NCBI RefSeq assembly: GCF_002160985.1
Contig: NZ_NFLQ01000006.1
Location: 62,001-126,000 of the forward strand
Length of the DNA stretch: 64,000 nucleotides
Reading direction: 5' to 3'
Source of the DNA: Lachnoclostridium sp. An118
GTDB lineage: Bacteria > Bacillota > Clostridia > Lachnospirales > Lachnospiraceae
The notes under the pieces are model-generated. The model was given only the letters and a program-made list of their open reading frames with translations, did not search any database and was not told the DNA's origin. This document shows positions 16,770 through 25,543 of this stretch, piece by piece (the stretch's first letter is position 1; every line of letters begins with the position of its first letter). The translations under genes and the position numbers were made by a program.

Positions 16770-18618
16770 TGCAGACCCCTCCTTTCCATTTTGCTACGCC
16801 GCAGCCGGAACACTGCTGCCGGCAGTTCGGTGTGACTTCGCCCTTCATGGCTCTCTCCCACTCTCTTCGCAGGAACTGCTTTGTCACGCCGATATCGATA
16901 AAGTCCCAGGGGAAGATCTCGTCCGCGCCTCTCTCCCTCTCATTATAAAATGCTATGTCCACGCCTGTCTTTTCAAAGGCCTCCAGCCACTTTTCATAGT
17001 CAAAATTCTCGCTCCAGGCGTCGTAGATACAGCCGGACCTGTAGGCTTCCAGTATGGCATGGCCCACTCTCCTGTCGCCCCTTGCCAGCACGCCCTCCAG
17101 TACGGTGACTTCCGCATCGTGCCAGTTGTACTTAAGGCTTTTTCTGTTGAGCTGATCCTGGAATGCATGCTTTACGATGGCAGCCCTCGCGATATACTCC
17201 TCGTTGCTGTACATGCGTGCCCACTGGAAGGGGGTAAAGGGCTTGGGAATAAAGAAGGAGGAGCTGGCTGTGATCTGGCACTTCCCGTTGCGCCGGTCCT
17301 TGGGGATTTCGTAGTACCGCCGGGCCACCTTGTCCGCCAGGACGGCGATGGCCTCCATGTCCTCTTTCTCTTCCGTGGGAAGTCCCAGCATGAAGTAGAG
17401 CTTCACTTTGTTCCAGCCGCCTTCAAATGCCTGCCCGGCGCCGGTCAGGATATCCTCCTCCGTCAGTCCCTTGTTGATCACGTCACGCATCCGCTGGGAG
17501 CCCGCCTCAGGGGCAAAGGTCAGGCTGCTCTTCTTCACGTCCTGGACCTTACTCATGACATCCAGGGAGAAGGCGTCAATACGCAGGGAGGGAAGGGAGA
17601 TATTGATGCCTTTTGCACTGCATTCGTCGATGAGGAAATTGACCAGCTCCTCCAGCTGGCTGTAGTCGCTGGAGCTCAGGGAACTCAGGGAAATCTCCTC
17701 GTGGCCGGTATTTTCCAGCATGAGGCGGGCGTACTCCTTCAGGGTCTCCACGTCCCTCTCTCTGGTGGGCCGGTACAGCATGCCGGCCTGGCAGAAGCGG
17801 CAGCCCCGGATGCATCCTCTCTGGATCTCCAGCACCACCCGGTCCTGAGTCACCTTGATGAAGGGGACAATAGGCCGTTCCGGGTAGGTGGTCTTTGACA
17901 TGTCCATGACCACCTGCTTTCTGACCACGGCGGGCACTCCCGGCTCTGTGGGCTCAAAGGAGGCGATGGTGCCGTCCTCCTTGTATGTGGCGGAGTAGAG
18001 GGAGGGGACGTAGATCCCCTCGATCCGGGCCGCCCTTACAAGGAAGTCTCTGCGGGTGCCGCCCTCTCTTCTGTTCCTGCGGTAGACATCCAGAAGCTCC
18101 CGGTAGACGGTCTCCCCCTCACCGATATAGAACAGGTCAAAAAAGTCCGCCAGAGGCTCCGGGTTGTAGGCGCAGGGGCCGCCTCCGATGACGATGGGGC
18201 AGTCCTCCCCTCTTTCGGATGAAAGAAGGGGGATGCCGGAGAGGTCCAGCACCTGCAGGATGTTTGTGTAGCACATCTCATACTGGATGGTGACGCCCAG
18301 GAAATCAAAGTCCTTTATGGGGTCCTGGGACTCCAGGGCAAAAAGAGGGATGTGCTCCTCTCTCATGACAGCGTCCAGGTCCGTCCACGGGGAGTATACC
18401 CGCTCGCACCACACGCCCTCCATCCGGTTGAACATGTCGTAGAGGATCTGTATACCCAGATGGGACATCCCGATTTCGTACACATCCGGGAAACACATGG
18501 CGAAACGGATATCTATCTCATCCCTGTCCTTCATCACCGAGTTCACCTCCCCGCCTATGTAGCGGGCAGGTTTTTCGATCTTCAATAATATTTCATCATC
18601 TAACGCTAATTTTCTCAT
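16753..18618 (-). CDS. TIGR03960-family B12-binding-like radical SAM protein
   Basis: Radical SAM enzyme of 621 residues. An N-terminal B12-binding-like domain (about 25-190, with IGEGE) is followed by the radical SAM core, whose cluster ligands are in RGCIRGCRFCQAG. The extreme C-terminus adds a cysteine-rich tail (CRQQCSGCG...GVC) that could hold a second iron-sulfur cluster or zinc. The reaction is unknown. I chose the ATG at 18618, with AGGAG six bases upstream, over one at 18645. It is followed by its TIGR03936 partner with overlap. Confidence 0.92.
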   Translation of the reverse strand: MRKLALDDEILLKIEKPARYIGGEVNSVMKDRDEIDIRFAMCFPDVYEIGMSHLGIQILYDMFNRMEGVWCERVYSPWTDLDAVMREEHIPLFALESQDPIKDFDFLGVTIQYEMCYTNILQVLDLSGIPLLSSERGEDCPIVIGGGPCAYNPEPLADFFDLFYIGEGETVYRELLDVYRRNRREGGTRRDFLVRAARIEGIYVPSLYSATYKEDGTIASFEPTEPGVPAVVRKQVVMDMSKTTYPERPIVPFIKVTQDRVVLEIQRGCIRGCRFCQAGMLYRPTRERDVETLKEYARLMLENTGHEEISLSSLSSSDYSQLEELVNFLIDECSAKGINISLPSLRIDAFSLDVMSKVQDVKKSSLTFAPEAGSQRMRDVINKGLTEEDILTGAGQAFEGGWNKVKLYFMLGLPTEEKEDMEAIAVLADKVARRYYEIPKDRRNGKCQITASSSFFIPKPFTPFQWARMYSNEEYIARAAIVKHAFQDQLNRKSLKYNWHDAEVTVLEGVLARGDRRVGHAILEAYRSGCIYDAWSENFDYEKWLEAFEKTGVDIAFYNERERGADEIFPWDFIDIGVTKQFLRREWERAMKGEVTPNCRQQCSGCGVAKWKGGVCIEGKN

Positions 18619-18675
18619 ATATACTCCTGTTTCCTGTGCTTTCATAAAGGTCTGCTGTACCTTGTAAACATTAGT

Positions 18676-18704
18676 AGTTTAACGTATTACGGAAAGATTT
18701 TCAA
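18676..18704 (-). promoter_or_regulatory. Promoter of the TIGR03960 gene
   Basis: Minus strand TTGAAA (18699-18704), 17-base spacer, TAAACT (18676-18681). It lies about 58 bases before the chosen start codon. Confidence 0.55.
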
Positions 18705-18723
18705 ATTTTATTTATGATCTGTA

Positions 18724-18758
18724 AATAAAAAGCCTCCCGTTTCCTGAAAAACGGGAGG
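18724..18758 (-). terminator. Intrinsic terminator, minus strand
   Basis: Ten-base arms CCTCCCGTTT (18733-18742) and AAACGGGAGG (18749-18758) with a six-base loop. On the minus strand it is followed by CTTTTTATTT. The nearest upstream minus-strand gene is the small membrane protein ending at 19101, so the transcript would cross the truncated flavodoxin gene first. Confidence 0.8.
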
Positions 18759-18875
18759 GAAAGATAGTAGTTGTCTCCTTAATGGCCTCTGCAATGAGCT
18801 ATATTTTTCCGATTCCCTCCATGCCCGTCCATGATCCGCCATATATGATCCGCCTCAGGAACAGGCAGCGCAAAG

Positions 18876-18927
18876 TTGACACCGCACCGCCCGCGTCTAT
18901 ATAATCGATTACAGTACCCTTTACTGT
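18876..18927 (+). promoter_or_regulatory. Consensus promoter and inverted repeat before a truncated flavodoxin gene
   Basis: TTGACA (18876-18881), 18-base spacer and TATAAT (18900-18905) form a near-ideal promoter. Six bases downstream is the inverted repeat ACAGTA-N5-TACTGT (18911-18927), placed at the expected transcription start, where a repressor would block. It drives only a 38-codon remnant. The upstream stretch 18759-18875 holds nothing I can identify. Confidence 0.72.
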
Positions 18928-18961
18928 GCAGAGGGCATCTGGATCAAAGGAGGAATGTTTT

Positions 18962-19078
18962 ATGGAGATTTTACAGATTGTTTTCAGCCCCACAGGCGGG
19001 ACACAGAAGGTGGCCGGACTTGCCGCGGGCCTGAAAGAGATCTGCTCTGTCCGCAAGGGGAACGAGCTCTTTATCTAG
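18962..19078 (+). pseudogene. Truncated flavodoxin-domain gene (38 codons)
   Basis: The reading frame MEILQIVFSPTGGTQKVAGL and 18 further codons ends in TAG. IVFSPTGGT is the FMN phosphate-binding loop of the flavodoxin part of EFR1-type (flavodoxin plus ferredoxin) proteins, which normally run to about 250 residues. The ribosome binding site AAAGGAGG and a strong promoter upstream are intact, so the start of the gene survives but the rest has been deleted. It abuts the 3' end of a minus-strand gene at 19101. Confidence 0.78.
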
Positions 19079-19100
19079 TCCCTCTGGGGGAGGCGCTCCG

Positions 19101-19448
19101 TTACGGAGCATCCTCCTGGCCGGCAAAGCTCTGGAGCTCCTGCCATACGGCCTGCACGTCCGCCCCGTCCTTCACAGCCTCCGTGATCTGGCTGCTGCTG
19201 ACATCCGCCACTTTGAGGTCATAATTGTCCATCATGACAAAGCCGATAAAGAGCAGGCAGCAGAAAACCACGCGGAGGCCGAAGGTGCTGGCAGGTTCTT
19301 CGTCCTCCCTGTCTCCGTAAATGCTGTTGTAGGCACTGCGGTATCTTGGATGGACAGCCGGGGCAGAGTTCCTTTCGCTGTACAGACTTCTTGTCTGGGC
19401 AAGGAGCTGCCGTCTTCTCTTTTCGGTATCACTTCTATCCATCTGCAT
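19101..19448 (-). CDS. Small single-span membrane protein, unknown function
   Basis: Protein of 115 residues that I do not recognise beyond its type. An arginine-rich, soluble N-terminus (about 1-55, with TEKRRRQLLAQTRSLYSER) leads to one transmembrane helix (about 56-73, GLRVVFCCLLFIGFVMM), then an acidic region of about 40 residues predicted to face outside. It lies alone between a flavodoxin remnant and tRNA-Val. GGAAGG lies upstream of the start; the ATG at 19442 is an alternative. A hairpin GCTCCG-TTA-CGGAGC (19094-19108) overlaps its stop codon. Confidence 0.65.
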   Translation of the reverse strand: MQMDRSDTEKRRRQLLAQTRSLYSERNSAPAVHPRYRSAYNSIYGDREDEEPASTFGLRVVFCCLLFIGFVMMDNYDLKVADVSSSQITEAVKDGADVQAVWQELQSFAGQEDAP

Positions 19449-19584
19449 CTGCTCTTCTTTCCTTCCGCATTACGGATCATTCTATATGTATGCAGAAGGG
19501 ACGGGGATAATGACTGTTTTTGATCTGTCACGCACTTGTATCATCTCAAAAGTGCCACAAAGCCCGTATTTAAGCCAAAAAAAA

Positions 19585-19658
19585 TGGAAGCAATGGGGAT
19601 CGAACCCATGACCTCTCGCGTGTGAGGCGAACGCTCATCCCGGCTGAGCTATGCTTCC
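19585..19658 (-). tRNA. tRNA-Val (anticodon CAC)
   Basis: Full cloverleaf on the minus strand. The acceptor stem GGAAGCA pairs with TGCTTCC, then discriminator A. The D arm has AGCTCAGCCGGGATGAGC; the anticodon stem TTCGC/GCGAG carries loop CTCACAC, giving anticodon CAC; the T arm is ATGGGTTCGATCCCCAT. No CCA is encoded. A run of eight T follows directly, which could end the transcript. Confidence 0.95.
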
Positions 19659-19667
19659 ATGTAAATT

Positions 19668-19695
19668 ATTATAGCACTGCGGCTGAAAAATGCAA
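19668..19695 (-). promoter_or_regulatory. Promoter of tRNA-Val
   Basis: Minus strand TTGCAT (19690-19695), 16-base spacer, extended -10 TGCTATAAT (TATAAT 19668-19673), about ten bases before the first tRNA base. Confidence 0.8.
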
Positions 19696-19772
19696 GGATT
19701 TACACAAAAATGATAATATAAAAACAATTACGTTAAATGTTTGACAACGACAAAAAATATACACAAATTATA

Positions 19773-19801
19773 TTTACAAAAAAGAAAAATGAGTGTAAGA
19801 T
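19773..19801 (+). promoter_or_regulatory. Probable promoter of the ArsB/NhaD-type transporter gene
   Basis: TTTACA (19773-19778), 17-base spacer, TAAGAT (19796-19801). A perfect TTGACA also occurs at 19741-19746 but has no good -10 at the right distance. The whole stretch 19695-19830 is very AT-rich compared with the genes around it. Confidence 0.5.
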
Positions 19802-19834
19802 ATTCTCTGAACATTTACTAGGAGGTAACAAAAG

Positions 19835-21103
19835 ATGAATACAGAGGCAGTGATCTCAGTCCTTGTCTTTCTTTTTGTCATGGCTGCGATCATATCTGAA
19901 AAAGTGCACCGCTCGGTGGCCGCGATGGCCGGAGCTGTCGTTCTCCTGCTCTTCCACGTGCTGTCCATTGACGAGGCCACGTCCTATGTGGATATCAACA
20001 CGATCGGCGTGCTGGTCGGAATGATGCTCTTTGTGGCTGTTGTCAAGAATTCCGGCCTGTTTGAGTATGTAGCCATCAAGGCAGCGAAGCTGACAAAGGG
20101 CAGGCCCATGGCCATCATGGTGGTCTTTGCCGTCATCACGGCGCTGCTGTCCGCCTTTCTGGACAACGTGACGACGGTGCTCCTGATAGGCCCTATGACC
20201 ATTGCCATCACGCAGATGCTGGAGGTCAATCCCATACCTTATCTTCTGTCCCAGATCATGGCGTCCAATATCGGCGGTACTGCCACCCTCATCGGTGACC
20301 CGCCCAACATCATGATCGGAAGTGCGGCGGGCCTGAGCTTTATGGACTTCGTGATAAATACGGGAAGTGTCATCGTCATCATCATGGCGGTCACCGTTCT
20401 CATCTACTATTTCATGTACAGGAGCCGCATCAGCGTGGTGAGGGAAAATATGCAGAAGGTCATGGAGCTGGATGAGGACCGTTCCATTAAAGATAAGCCA
20501 CTGCTGATAAAAAGTGTTATAATGACTGTAGTTGTAGTGATCGGTTTTGTGTTCCACTCACAGCTCCAGGTCGAGTCCGCCACGGTAGCTCTCTTTGCCG
20601 CCGGCTTTATGCTCGTTTTCGGAAAGCAGGATGCGGAGGAGATCATCCTCGGCGTAGAGTGGTCCACGATACTCTTCTTCATCGGGCTCTTTGTAGTCGT
20701 AGGCGGACTGCAGAAATCCGGCGTCATCTCTTCCATGGCGGAGGTGATGATCAGCTTTGTCGGAGACAATCAGGCTCTGGGTATCATCATCATCCTGTGG
20801 GTATCGGCCATCATCTCGTCCTTTCTGGACAACATTCCGTTTGTGGCGACCCTCATTCCGCTGATACTCACAATGGAGAGCAGCGGCGTGGATGTGGCCC
20901 CGCTGTGGTGGGCTCTCTCTCTGGGCGCCTGCCTGGGAGGAAACGGTACCCTCATCGGTGCCAGCGCCAATGTAGTCCTGGCAGGGGTCAGCGCAAAGAA
21001 CGGGTATCCGATCACCTTCATGCAGTACACGAAAGTAGGATTTCCGCTGATGCTTATCTCCATCGTGATCAGCATGGTCTACCTGCTGCTCCGTTTTGCA
21101 TAA
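19835..21103 (+). CDS. ArsB/NhaD/CitM-superfamily membrane transporter
   Basis: Integral membrane protein of 422 residues with about 10-11 helices, made of two related halves. The paired motifs AFLDNVTTVLLIGP / SFLDNIPFVATLIPL and GGTATLIGDPPNIM / GGNGTLIGASANVV are the signature of the ArsB, NhaD and SLC13 (P-protein) group of ion transporters. Candidates are sodium/proton exchange, arsenite export or dicarboxylate uptake; no arsenic genes are nearby. AGGAGG lies nine bases before the ATG. A second small gene follows 34 bases downstream. Confidence 0.85.
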   Translation: MNTEAVISVLVFLFVMAAIISEKVHRSVAAMAGAVVLLLFHVLSIDEATSYVDINTIGVLVGMMLFVAVVKNSGLFEYVAIKAAKLTKGRPMAIMVVFAVITALLSAFLDNVTTVLLIGPMTIAITQMLEVNPIPYLLSQIMASNIGGTATLIGDPPNIMIGSAAGLSFMDFVINTGSVIVIIMAVTVLIYYFMYRSRISVVRENMQKVMELDEDRSIKDKPLLIKSVIMTVVVVIGFVFHSQLQVESATVALFAAGFMLVFGKQDAEEIILGVEWSTILFFIGLFVVVGGLQKSGVISSMAEVMISFVGDNQALGIIIILWVSAIISSFLDNIPFVATLIPLILTMESSGVDVAPLWWALSLGACLGGNGTLIGASANVVLAGVSAKNGYPITFMQYTKVGFPLMLISIVISMVYLLLRFA

Positions 21104-21137
21104 GCGTTCGGCCGGACAAAAGGAAGGAGAGGCTCAT

Positions 21138-21602
21138 ATGAACAAGAACACAGTAAGCGGAGATATCATCGACTGGCAGCTCAGACAGATGGGCGCCTCG
21201 AATATCACATTTGTAAACAGCAATATGTACATTGTCGACTTTAAGCTGGAGGGCGGACTTCTCGTGTCCTATGTATTCAACATCACCCGGGGGGACAAAT
21301 ATTTCCTTCAGAGGATGCGCCCCTATGCCATGGTCCAGGGGAAATACGCCAACACGGCGGAGATCGCTGAATTTATCGAGAAGGACCTTTCCAAGTTCCG
21401 CAATGCAGAGCGCAGCAGTAATTTTGTCAAGTTTATCGAGATTTCAAAAAAAGGCGCTGAATTTGCGGAGGCACTCGAAAACCTCTTCCTCAATTACAAT
21501 GTGGGCAGAGAGGAGATGGAGAGCATGGAGGAGAAGCTGGACAGGCTGCTGGAGCATATCGGGCAGGCAAAGGAAAAGGCAGCGCCCATCCAGATGCCCT
21601 GA
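21138..21602 (+). CDS. Conserved-looking soluble protein of unknown function
   Basis: Protein of 154 residues that I do not recognise. It has no signal peptide or membrane helix. The first half looks like a small alpha/beta domain (DWQLRQMGASNITF, DFKLEGGLLVSYVFNITRG). The C-terminal 30 residues are a charged, probably coiled helix (EEMESMEEKLDRLLEHIGQA). AAGGAGAGG precedes the ATG. It follows the transporter gene closely and shares a terminator, so the two form a likely operon; its role with the transporter is unknown. Confidence 0.7.
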   Translation: MNKNTVSGDIIDWQLRQMGASNITFVNSNMYIVDFKLEGGLLVSYVFNITRGDKYFLQRMRPYAMVQGKYANTAEIAEFIEKDLSKFRNAERSSNFVKFIEISKKGAEFAEALENLFLNYNVGREEMESMEEKLDRLLEHIGQAKEKAAPIQMP

Positions 21603-21627
21603 CCGCTCAGAAAACAGACAGAGTCAA

Positions 21628-21675
21628 AAAGAAATCCTCGTGGAGCAGCCGCTCCATGAGGATTTCTTTTTTTGT
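21628..21675. terminator. Bidirectional terminator between transporter operon and his operon
   Basis: A 19-base-pair imperfect stem (AAAGAAATCCTC...GAGGATTTCTTT, arms 21628-21646 and 21651-21669) with loop AGCC is followed by T runs on both strands. It ends the plus-strand transporter pair and the minus-strand his operon, whose last stop codon is at 21676. Confidence 0.9.
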
Positions 21676-22959
21676 CTATCTGTCTGCCAGCTCCTTTACG
21701 ATGTCCTCCCAGCTGACACCCCTCTCTACCATGAGGACCATAGCGTGATAGAGGAAATCAGCCATCTCGTACTTGACCTCCTCCGGGTTTGGATTCTTGG
21801 CCGCGATGATGATCTCCGTGGCCTCCTCCCCCACCTTCTTGAGTATCTTGTCAATGCCCTTCTCGAAGAGGTAGTTTGTGTAGGAGCCCTCCTTGGGGTG
21901 GTCCCTTCTGTCCACGATGGTGCTGTAGACGCTCTCAAATACCTGGAGAGGATTGGTCTCGTCGTAATCCGACCCTACCAGGGGCTGGAAAAAGCAGGTC
22001 GGATTGCCGGTGTGGCAGGCGGCCCCCACCTGGTCTACCTTGGCCAGGAGTGTATCCTTGTCACAGTCGATCGTCAGGGAATGGACATACTGGAAGTGGC
22101 CGCTCGTCTCTCCCTTTACCCAGAGACACTGCCGGCTCCTGCTGTAGTAGGTCATCCGGCCGGTCTTGATGGTCTGGTCAAAGGCCTCCTCGTTCATATA
22201 GGCCAGCATCAGCACCTCCTGGGTCTTATAGTGCTGTACGATGACCGGGATAAGCCCTCTGTCGTCTGTCTTGAATTCAGAGAAATCCATCATGCTCTCG
22301 AAGGAGGTCATCTGGATCTGCTCCTCCTCGCATTTTTCCTTGAAGTCCGCAAAATCCATGTCAGTCTGGCTCACATACTTGCCTGACAGGCCGCGCACAC
22401 CGGAGCACTTCAGGATCTTGAAGAGCTCCTTCTCCTCCATGGTATCGGTCACGACCACGCAGGGAATATCAGTCACGTTTATCACGGAGTTCAGGTCCAG
22501 ACGGTGCATGAACACAAGCTCGCTGGCGTACTCGTTGATGAGGTGCTGATGCTTGAAGAGGGCGTCAAAATCGTTCAGGGAAACGGCAATCTTTTCTTTC
22601 CCGAATCGTTTTGACACGTCCTCAATGAGCTTCTGGTTGTCCGCCTTTGAGAAATTCAGCATGGCCCGCTTGGCGCCTGTGTAGAGGATCTTCTTTATAT
22701 CCTCCTGCCGCTTTACATTGCCTCCCGCCACCATGGGAATATGGATGACACGGTTGATCTTCTTCATAAGGTCAATGGCCTCGTCATGGTCCTCATCAGA
22801 GTCTGACAGGTCAAATACAAGGAGCTCGTCCGCTCCGTGCTCGCTGTAATATCTGGCAAGGGAAATGACATCGTCGCTCAGTACCGTGTGGTCGTCGAAC
22901 CAGCGAACTGCCTTGCCGGAGTCGATAAAGATACAGGGTATCAGTCTTTTATAACTCAT
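21676..22959 (-). CDS. hisI: Fusion: degenerate HisF-like barrel + HisI + HisE (phosphoribosyl-AMP cyclohydrolase / phosphoribosyl-ATP pyrophosphatase)
   Basis: Protein of 427 residues with three parts. Residues 1-220 resemble HisF (start [15 protein letters not shown], middle [16 protein letters not shown]), but position 11, the catalytic Asp of HisF, is Phe, and the second catalytic Asp (130 in HisF) is Asn129; the last barrel strands are poorly preserved. Residues about 225-320 are HisI, with zinc and magnesium ligands in [10 protein letters not shown] and [13 protein letters not shown]. Residues about 330-427 are HisE ([25 protein letters not shown]). Steps 2 and 3 of histidine synthesis should work; the barrel is unlikely to be a cyclase. 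It ends the hisZ-G-D-B-IE operon. Confidence 0.92.
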   Translation of the reverse strand: MSYKRLIPCIFIDSGKAVRWFDDHTVLSDDVISLARYYSEHGADELLVFDLSDSDEDHDEAIDLMKKINRVIHIPMVAGGNVKRQEDIKKILYTGAKRAMLNFSKADNQKLIEDVSKRFGKEKIAVSLNDFDALFKHQHLINEYASELVFMHRLDLNSVINVTDIPCVVVTDTMEEKELFKILKCSGVRGLSGKYVSQTDMDFADFKEKCEEEQIQMTSFESMMDFSEFKTDDRGLIPVIVQHYKTQEVLMLAYMNEEAFDQTIKTGRMTYYSRSRQCLWVKGETSGHFQYVHSLTIDCDKDTLLAKVDQVGAACHTGNPTCFFQPLVGSDYDETNPLQVFESVYSTIVDRRDHPKEGSYTNYLFEKGIDKILKKVGEEATEIIIAAKNPNPEEVKYEMADFLYHAMVLMVERGVSWEDIVKELADR

Positions 22960-22979
22960 TTCTCTTCCCTCTTCCTTTC

Positions 22980-23567
22980 CTATAATGTGCCCTTTGTGGT
23001 CCAGGCTCCCTCAATGCGGGGCTCTGCCGATACAGCCATATCCAGGGCCCTGCCAAAGCCCTTGAAGAGGGCCTCGGCGATATGGTGGTTGTTTACGCCG
23101 TCCAGCACCTTCAGGTGCAGGTTCATCCTGGCACTGTAGGAGACAGCGTAGAAAAATTCCCGCACCATCTCTGTGTCCAGGTCTCCGATGCGCTCTGAGG
23201 TAAAGGCGGCGTCATAGTTCAGATAGGGACGGCCGGACAAATCGATGGCGCACAGGATGAGGGTCTCGTCCATGGGAAGCAGGAAGCTGCCGTACCTTTT
23301 GATGCCTTCCTTTCCTCCGAGGGCCTCCAGGATGGCGCTGCCAAGGACAATGCCGGTGTCCTCCACCGTGTGGTGGCAGTCCACGTCCAGGTCACCCGCG
23401 GCCTTTACAGTCAGGTCAAAGAGCCCGTGGCGGGCGAAGCCGTCCAGCATGTGGTCAAGGAAACCGATGCCGGTCTGTATGTCTGTCTTTCCGGTCCCGT
23501 CCAGGCAGAGGGACACTTCTATGTCTGTCTCTTTCGTCGTTCTTCTGATAGCTGCTTTTCTGTCCAT
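22980..23567 (-). CDS. hisB: Imidazoleglycerol-phosphate dehydratase
   Basis: Enzyme of 195 residues catalysing the dehydration of imidazole glycerol phosphate to imidazole acetol phosphate. The manganese-binding motifs are intact: [30 protein letters not shown] and [16 protein letters not shown]. It is the monofunctional dehydratase without a phosphatase domain. Eight bases separate it from hisD. Confidence 0.97.
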   Translation of the reverse strand: MDRKAAIRRTTKETDIEVSLCLDGTGKTDIQTGIGFLDHMLDGFARHGLFDLTVKAAGDLDVDCHHTVEDTGIVLGSAILEALGGKEGIKRYGSFLLPMDETLILCAIDLSGRPYLNYDAAFTSERIGDLDTEMVREFFYAVSYSARMNLHLKVLDGVNNHHIAEALFKGFGRALDMAVSAEPRIEGAWTTKGTL

Positions 23568-23575
23568 GTCTCCTG

Positions 23576-24877
23576 TTACGCCTCCTTGTCTTCAAAACGG
23601 ACTTTGATGGAATTGGCATGTGCCGTCAGGTGCTCAGCCCGCGCAAATGCCTCAATATCCGTGTGTATTTTTTCAAGCGCCTCCCTTGAGTAACCGATGA
23701 TGCTGGATTTCTTGATAAAATCATCCACTGACAGAGGCGAGAAAAACCGGGCTGTGCCGTTGGTGGGGAGCACGTGGTTGGGGCCCGCAAAGTAGTCTCC
23801 CAGGGGCTCGCTTGCGTACTCGCCTATAAAAATGGCGCCCGCGTTGCGGATCTTTGTCATCACGTCGTAGGGGTTCCGTGTCTGTATCTCCAGGTGCTCT
23901 GAGGCGATCTCATTGGCAATGTCGATGGCCTCGTCCATACTTTCTGTCACAAGGATATAGCCGTAGTTGTCCAGGGACTTCTGTATGATGTCGCTCCTGG
24001 AGAGCTCCTTAAGGAATCCGTCCACCTCCCTGGAGACCTGCCGCGCAAGCTCCTCGCTGGTGGTGACGAGGATGGCGCTGGCCAGCTCGTCGTGTTCAGC
24101 CTGGGACAGGAGGTCCGCCGCCACATATCTTGGGTTGGCACTGTCATCGGCAATGACAAGTATCTCACTGGGGCCTGCGATAGCGTCAATGCTGACGTGG
24201 CCGTAGACAGCCTTTTTCGCCAGGGCCACGTAAATGTTTCCCGGTCCCACGATCTTGTCCACCTTGGGAATGCACCTGGTCCCATAGGCCAGAGCGCCTA
24301 CAGCCTGGGCCCCGCCCACCTTGTAGATCACATCTGCCCCCGCCTCGTTGGCGGCCACCAGGGTGTTTGGATTGACTCTTCCGTCTTTGCCGGGTGGGGT
24401 CACCATGACGATCTCCTCCACTCCCGCCACCTTTGCAGGCACAATGTTCATCAGCACGGAGGAGGGATAGGCGGCCTTCCCGCCGGGCACATAGACGCCC
24501 ACTCTCTGCAGGGCTGTGACCTTCTGGCCGAGGATGGTGCCGTCCGGCCTGCTGTCAAACCAGCTGTACTGGCGCTGCTTCTCATGGTAGCTCCGTATGT
24601 TGACGAGGGCCTTGCGGATGATGGAGACGAGCTCCTCACCGGCCAGCTCGTAGGCCTCTCTGATCTCCTCTTCTGTCACGCGGATGTTCTGCTCATGGAT
24701 ATCCGCATGGTCGAATTTCGCAGTGTACTCAAACAGGGCTGCGTCGCCCTTGGTCTTCACATCCTCCAGGATGCGGGCCACACCCTCCTCGTAGGAGCCG
24801 TACTGGTTCGGGCTCCTCTTCAGCAGGTCCTCCAGCAGATTCCTCCTTGTGTGGCTGTCCAGCTTCTGTATCCTCAT
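23576..24877 (-). CDS. hisD: Histidinol dehydrogenase
   Basis: Zinc enzyme of 433 residues for the last two oxidations of histidine synthesis. Visible family segments: GVYVPGGKAAYPSSVLMN, GGAQAVGALAYGT, VDKIVGPGNIYVALAK, GPSEILVIAD, and LSQAEHDELASAIL with the zinc-binding His. I start it at the ATG at 24877, eight bases after AAGGA; a GTG two codons earlier is possible. Confidence 0.97.
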   Translation of the reverse strand: MRIQKLDSHTRRNLLEDLLKRSPNQYGSYEEGVARILEDVKTKGDAALFEYTAKFDHADIHEQNIRVTEEEIREAYELAGEELVSIIRKALVNIRSYHEKQRQYSWFDSRPDGTILGQKVTALQRVGVYVPGGKAAYPSSVLMNIVPAKVAGVEEIVMVTPPGKDGRVNPNTLVAANEAGADVIYKVGGAQAVGALAYGTRCIPKVDKIVGPGNIYVALAKKAVYGHVSIDAIAGPSEILVIADDSANPRYVAADLLSQAEHDELASAILVTTSEELARQVSREVDGFLKELSRSDIIQKSLDNYGYILVTESMDEAIDIANEIASEHLEIQTRNPYDVMTKIRNAGAIFIGEYASEPLGDYFAGPNHVLPTNGTARFFSPLSVDDFIKKSSIIGYSREALEKIHTDIEAFARAEHLTAHANSIKVRFEDKEA

Positions 24878-24905
24878 ATGCACGATCCTTCCTTCTAATC
24901 TGTCT

Positions 24906-25541
24906 TTATATCACCGTCCGCAGGCGGGTGATGAGGTCTCTTATCCTGTCGCTCTCCATCCGCATGCTGACAGGATTTACGATCATCCTGGCGGAGATGG
25001 GGCACACCTCCTCCAGCACGGTCAGGCCGTTTTCGCGGAGGGTGGAGCCTGTCTCCACGATGTCCACGATCACCTCTGAAAGGCCCACGATAGGCGCAAG
25101 TTCGATGGAGCCGTTAAGCTTGATGATCTCCACGGTCTGGTGCTTTGTGTTATAGAAATAATCCTTGGCGATATTGGGGTATTTTGTGGCCACCCGGATG
25201 AGTTCGTGGTGGTCCAGCAGGGGGGCCGCCTTCTTCGGACCGCAGACGCACATCCGGCAGGCGCCGTAGCCCAGGTCCATGACCTCGTGGACCTTGCGCC
25301 CCTCCTCCAGGATAGTGTCCCTGCCGACGATCCCGATGTCCGCCGCCCCGTACTCCACGTAGGTGGGCACATCGGGCCCCTTTGACAGGAAAAACCGGAG
25401 CTTCAGCTCCTCGTTTGTGAAAATGAGTTTTCTGGAGCTCTCGTCTTTCATCTCCTCGCAGGTGATGCCGATCTTTTCAAAAAGCTCCAGTGTATGCTTC
25501 GCAAGCCTGCCCTTACCCAGGGCAAATGTCAGATATCTCAT
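24906..25541 (-). CDS. hisG: ATP phosphoribosyltransferase, short form
   Basis: Catalytic subunit of 211 residues of the first step of histidine synthesis. It lacks the C-terminal regulatory domain of the long form and therefore needs HisZ, encoded two bases upstream. Motifs: [31 protein letters not shown] and [15 protein letters not shown] at the phosphoribosyl-pyrophosphate site. Confidence 0.97.
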   Translation of the reverse strand: MRYLTFALGKGRLAKHTLELFEKIGITCEEMKDESSRKLIFTNEELKLRFFLSKGPDVPTYVEYGAADIGIVGRDTILEEGRKVHEVMDLGYGACRMCVCGPKKAAPLLDHHELIRVATKYPNIAKDYFYNTKHQTVEIIKLNGSIELAPIVGLSEVIVDIVETGSTLRENGLTVLEEVCPISARMIVNPVSMRMESDRIRDLITRLRTVI

Positions 25542-25543
25542 AA

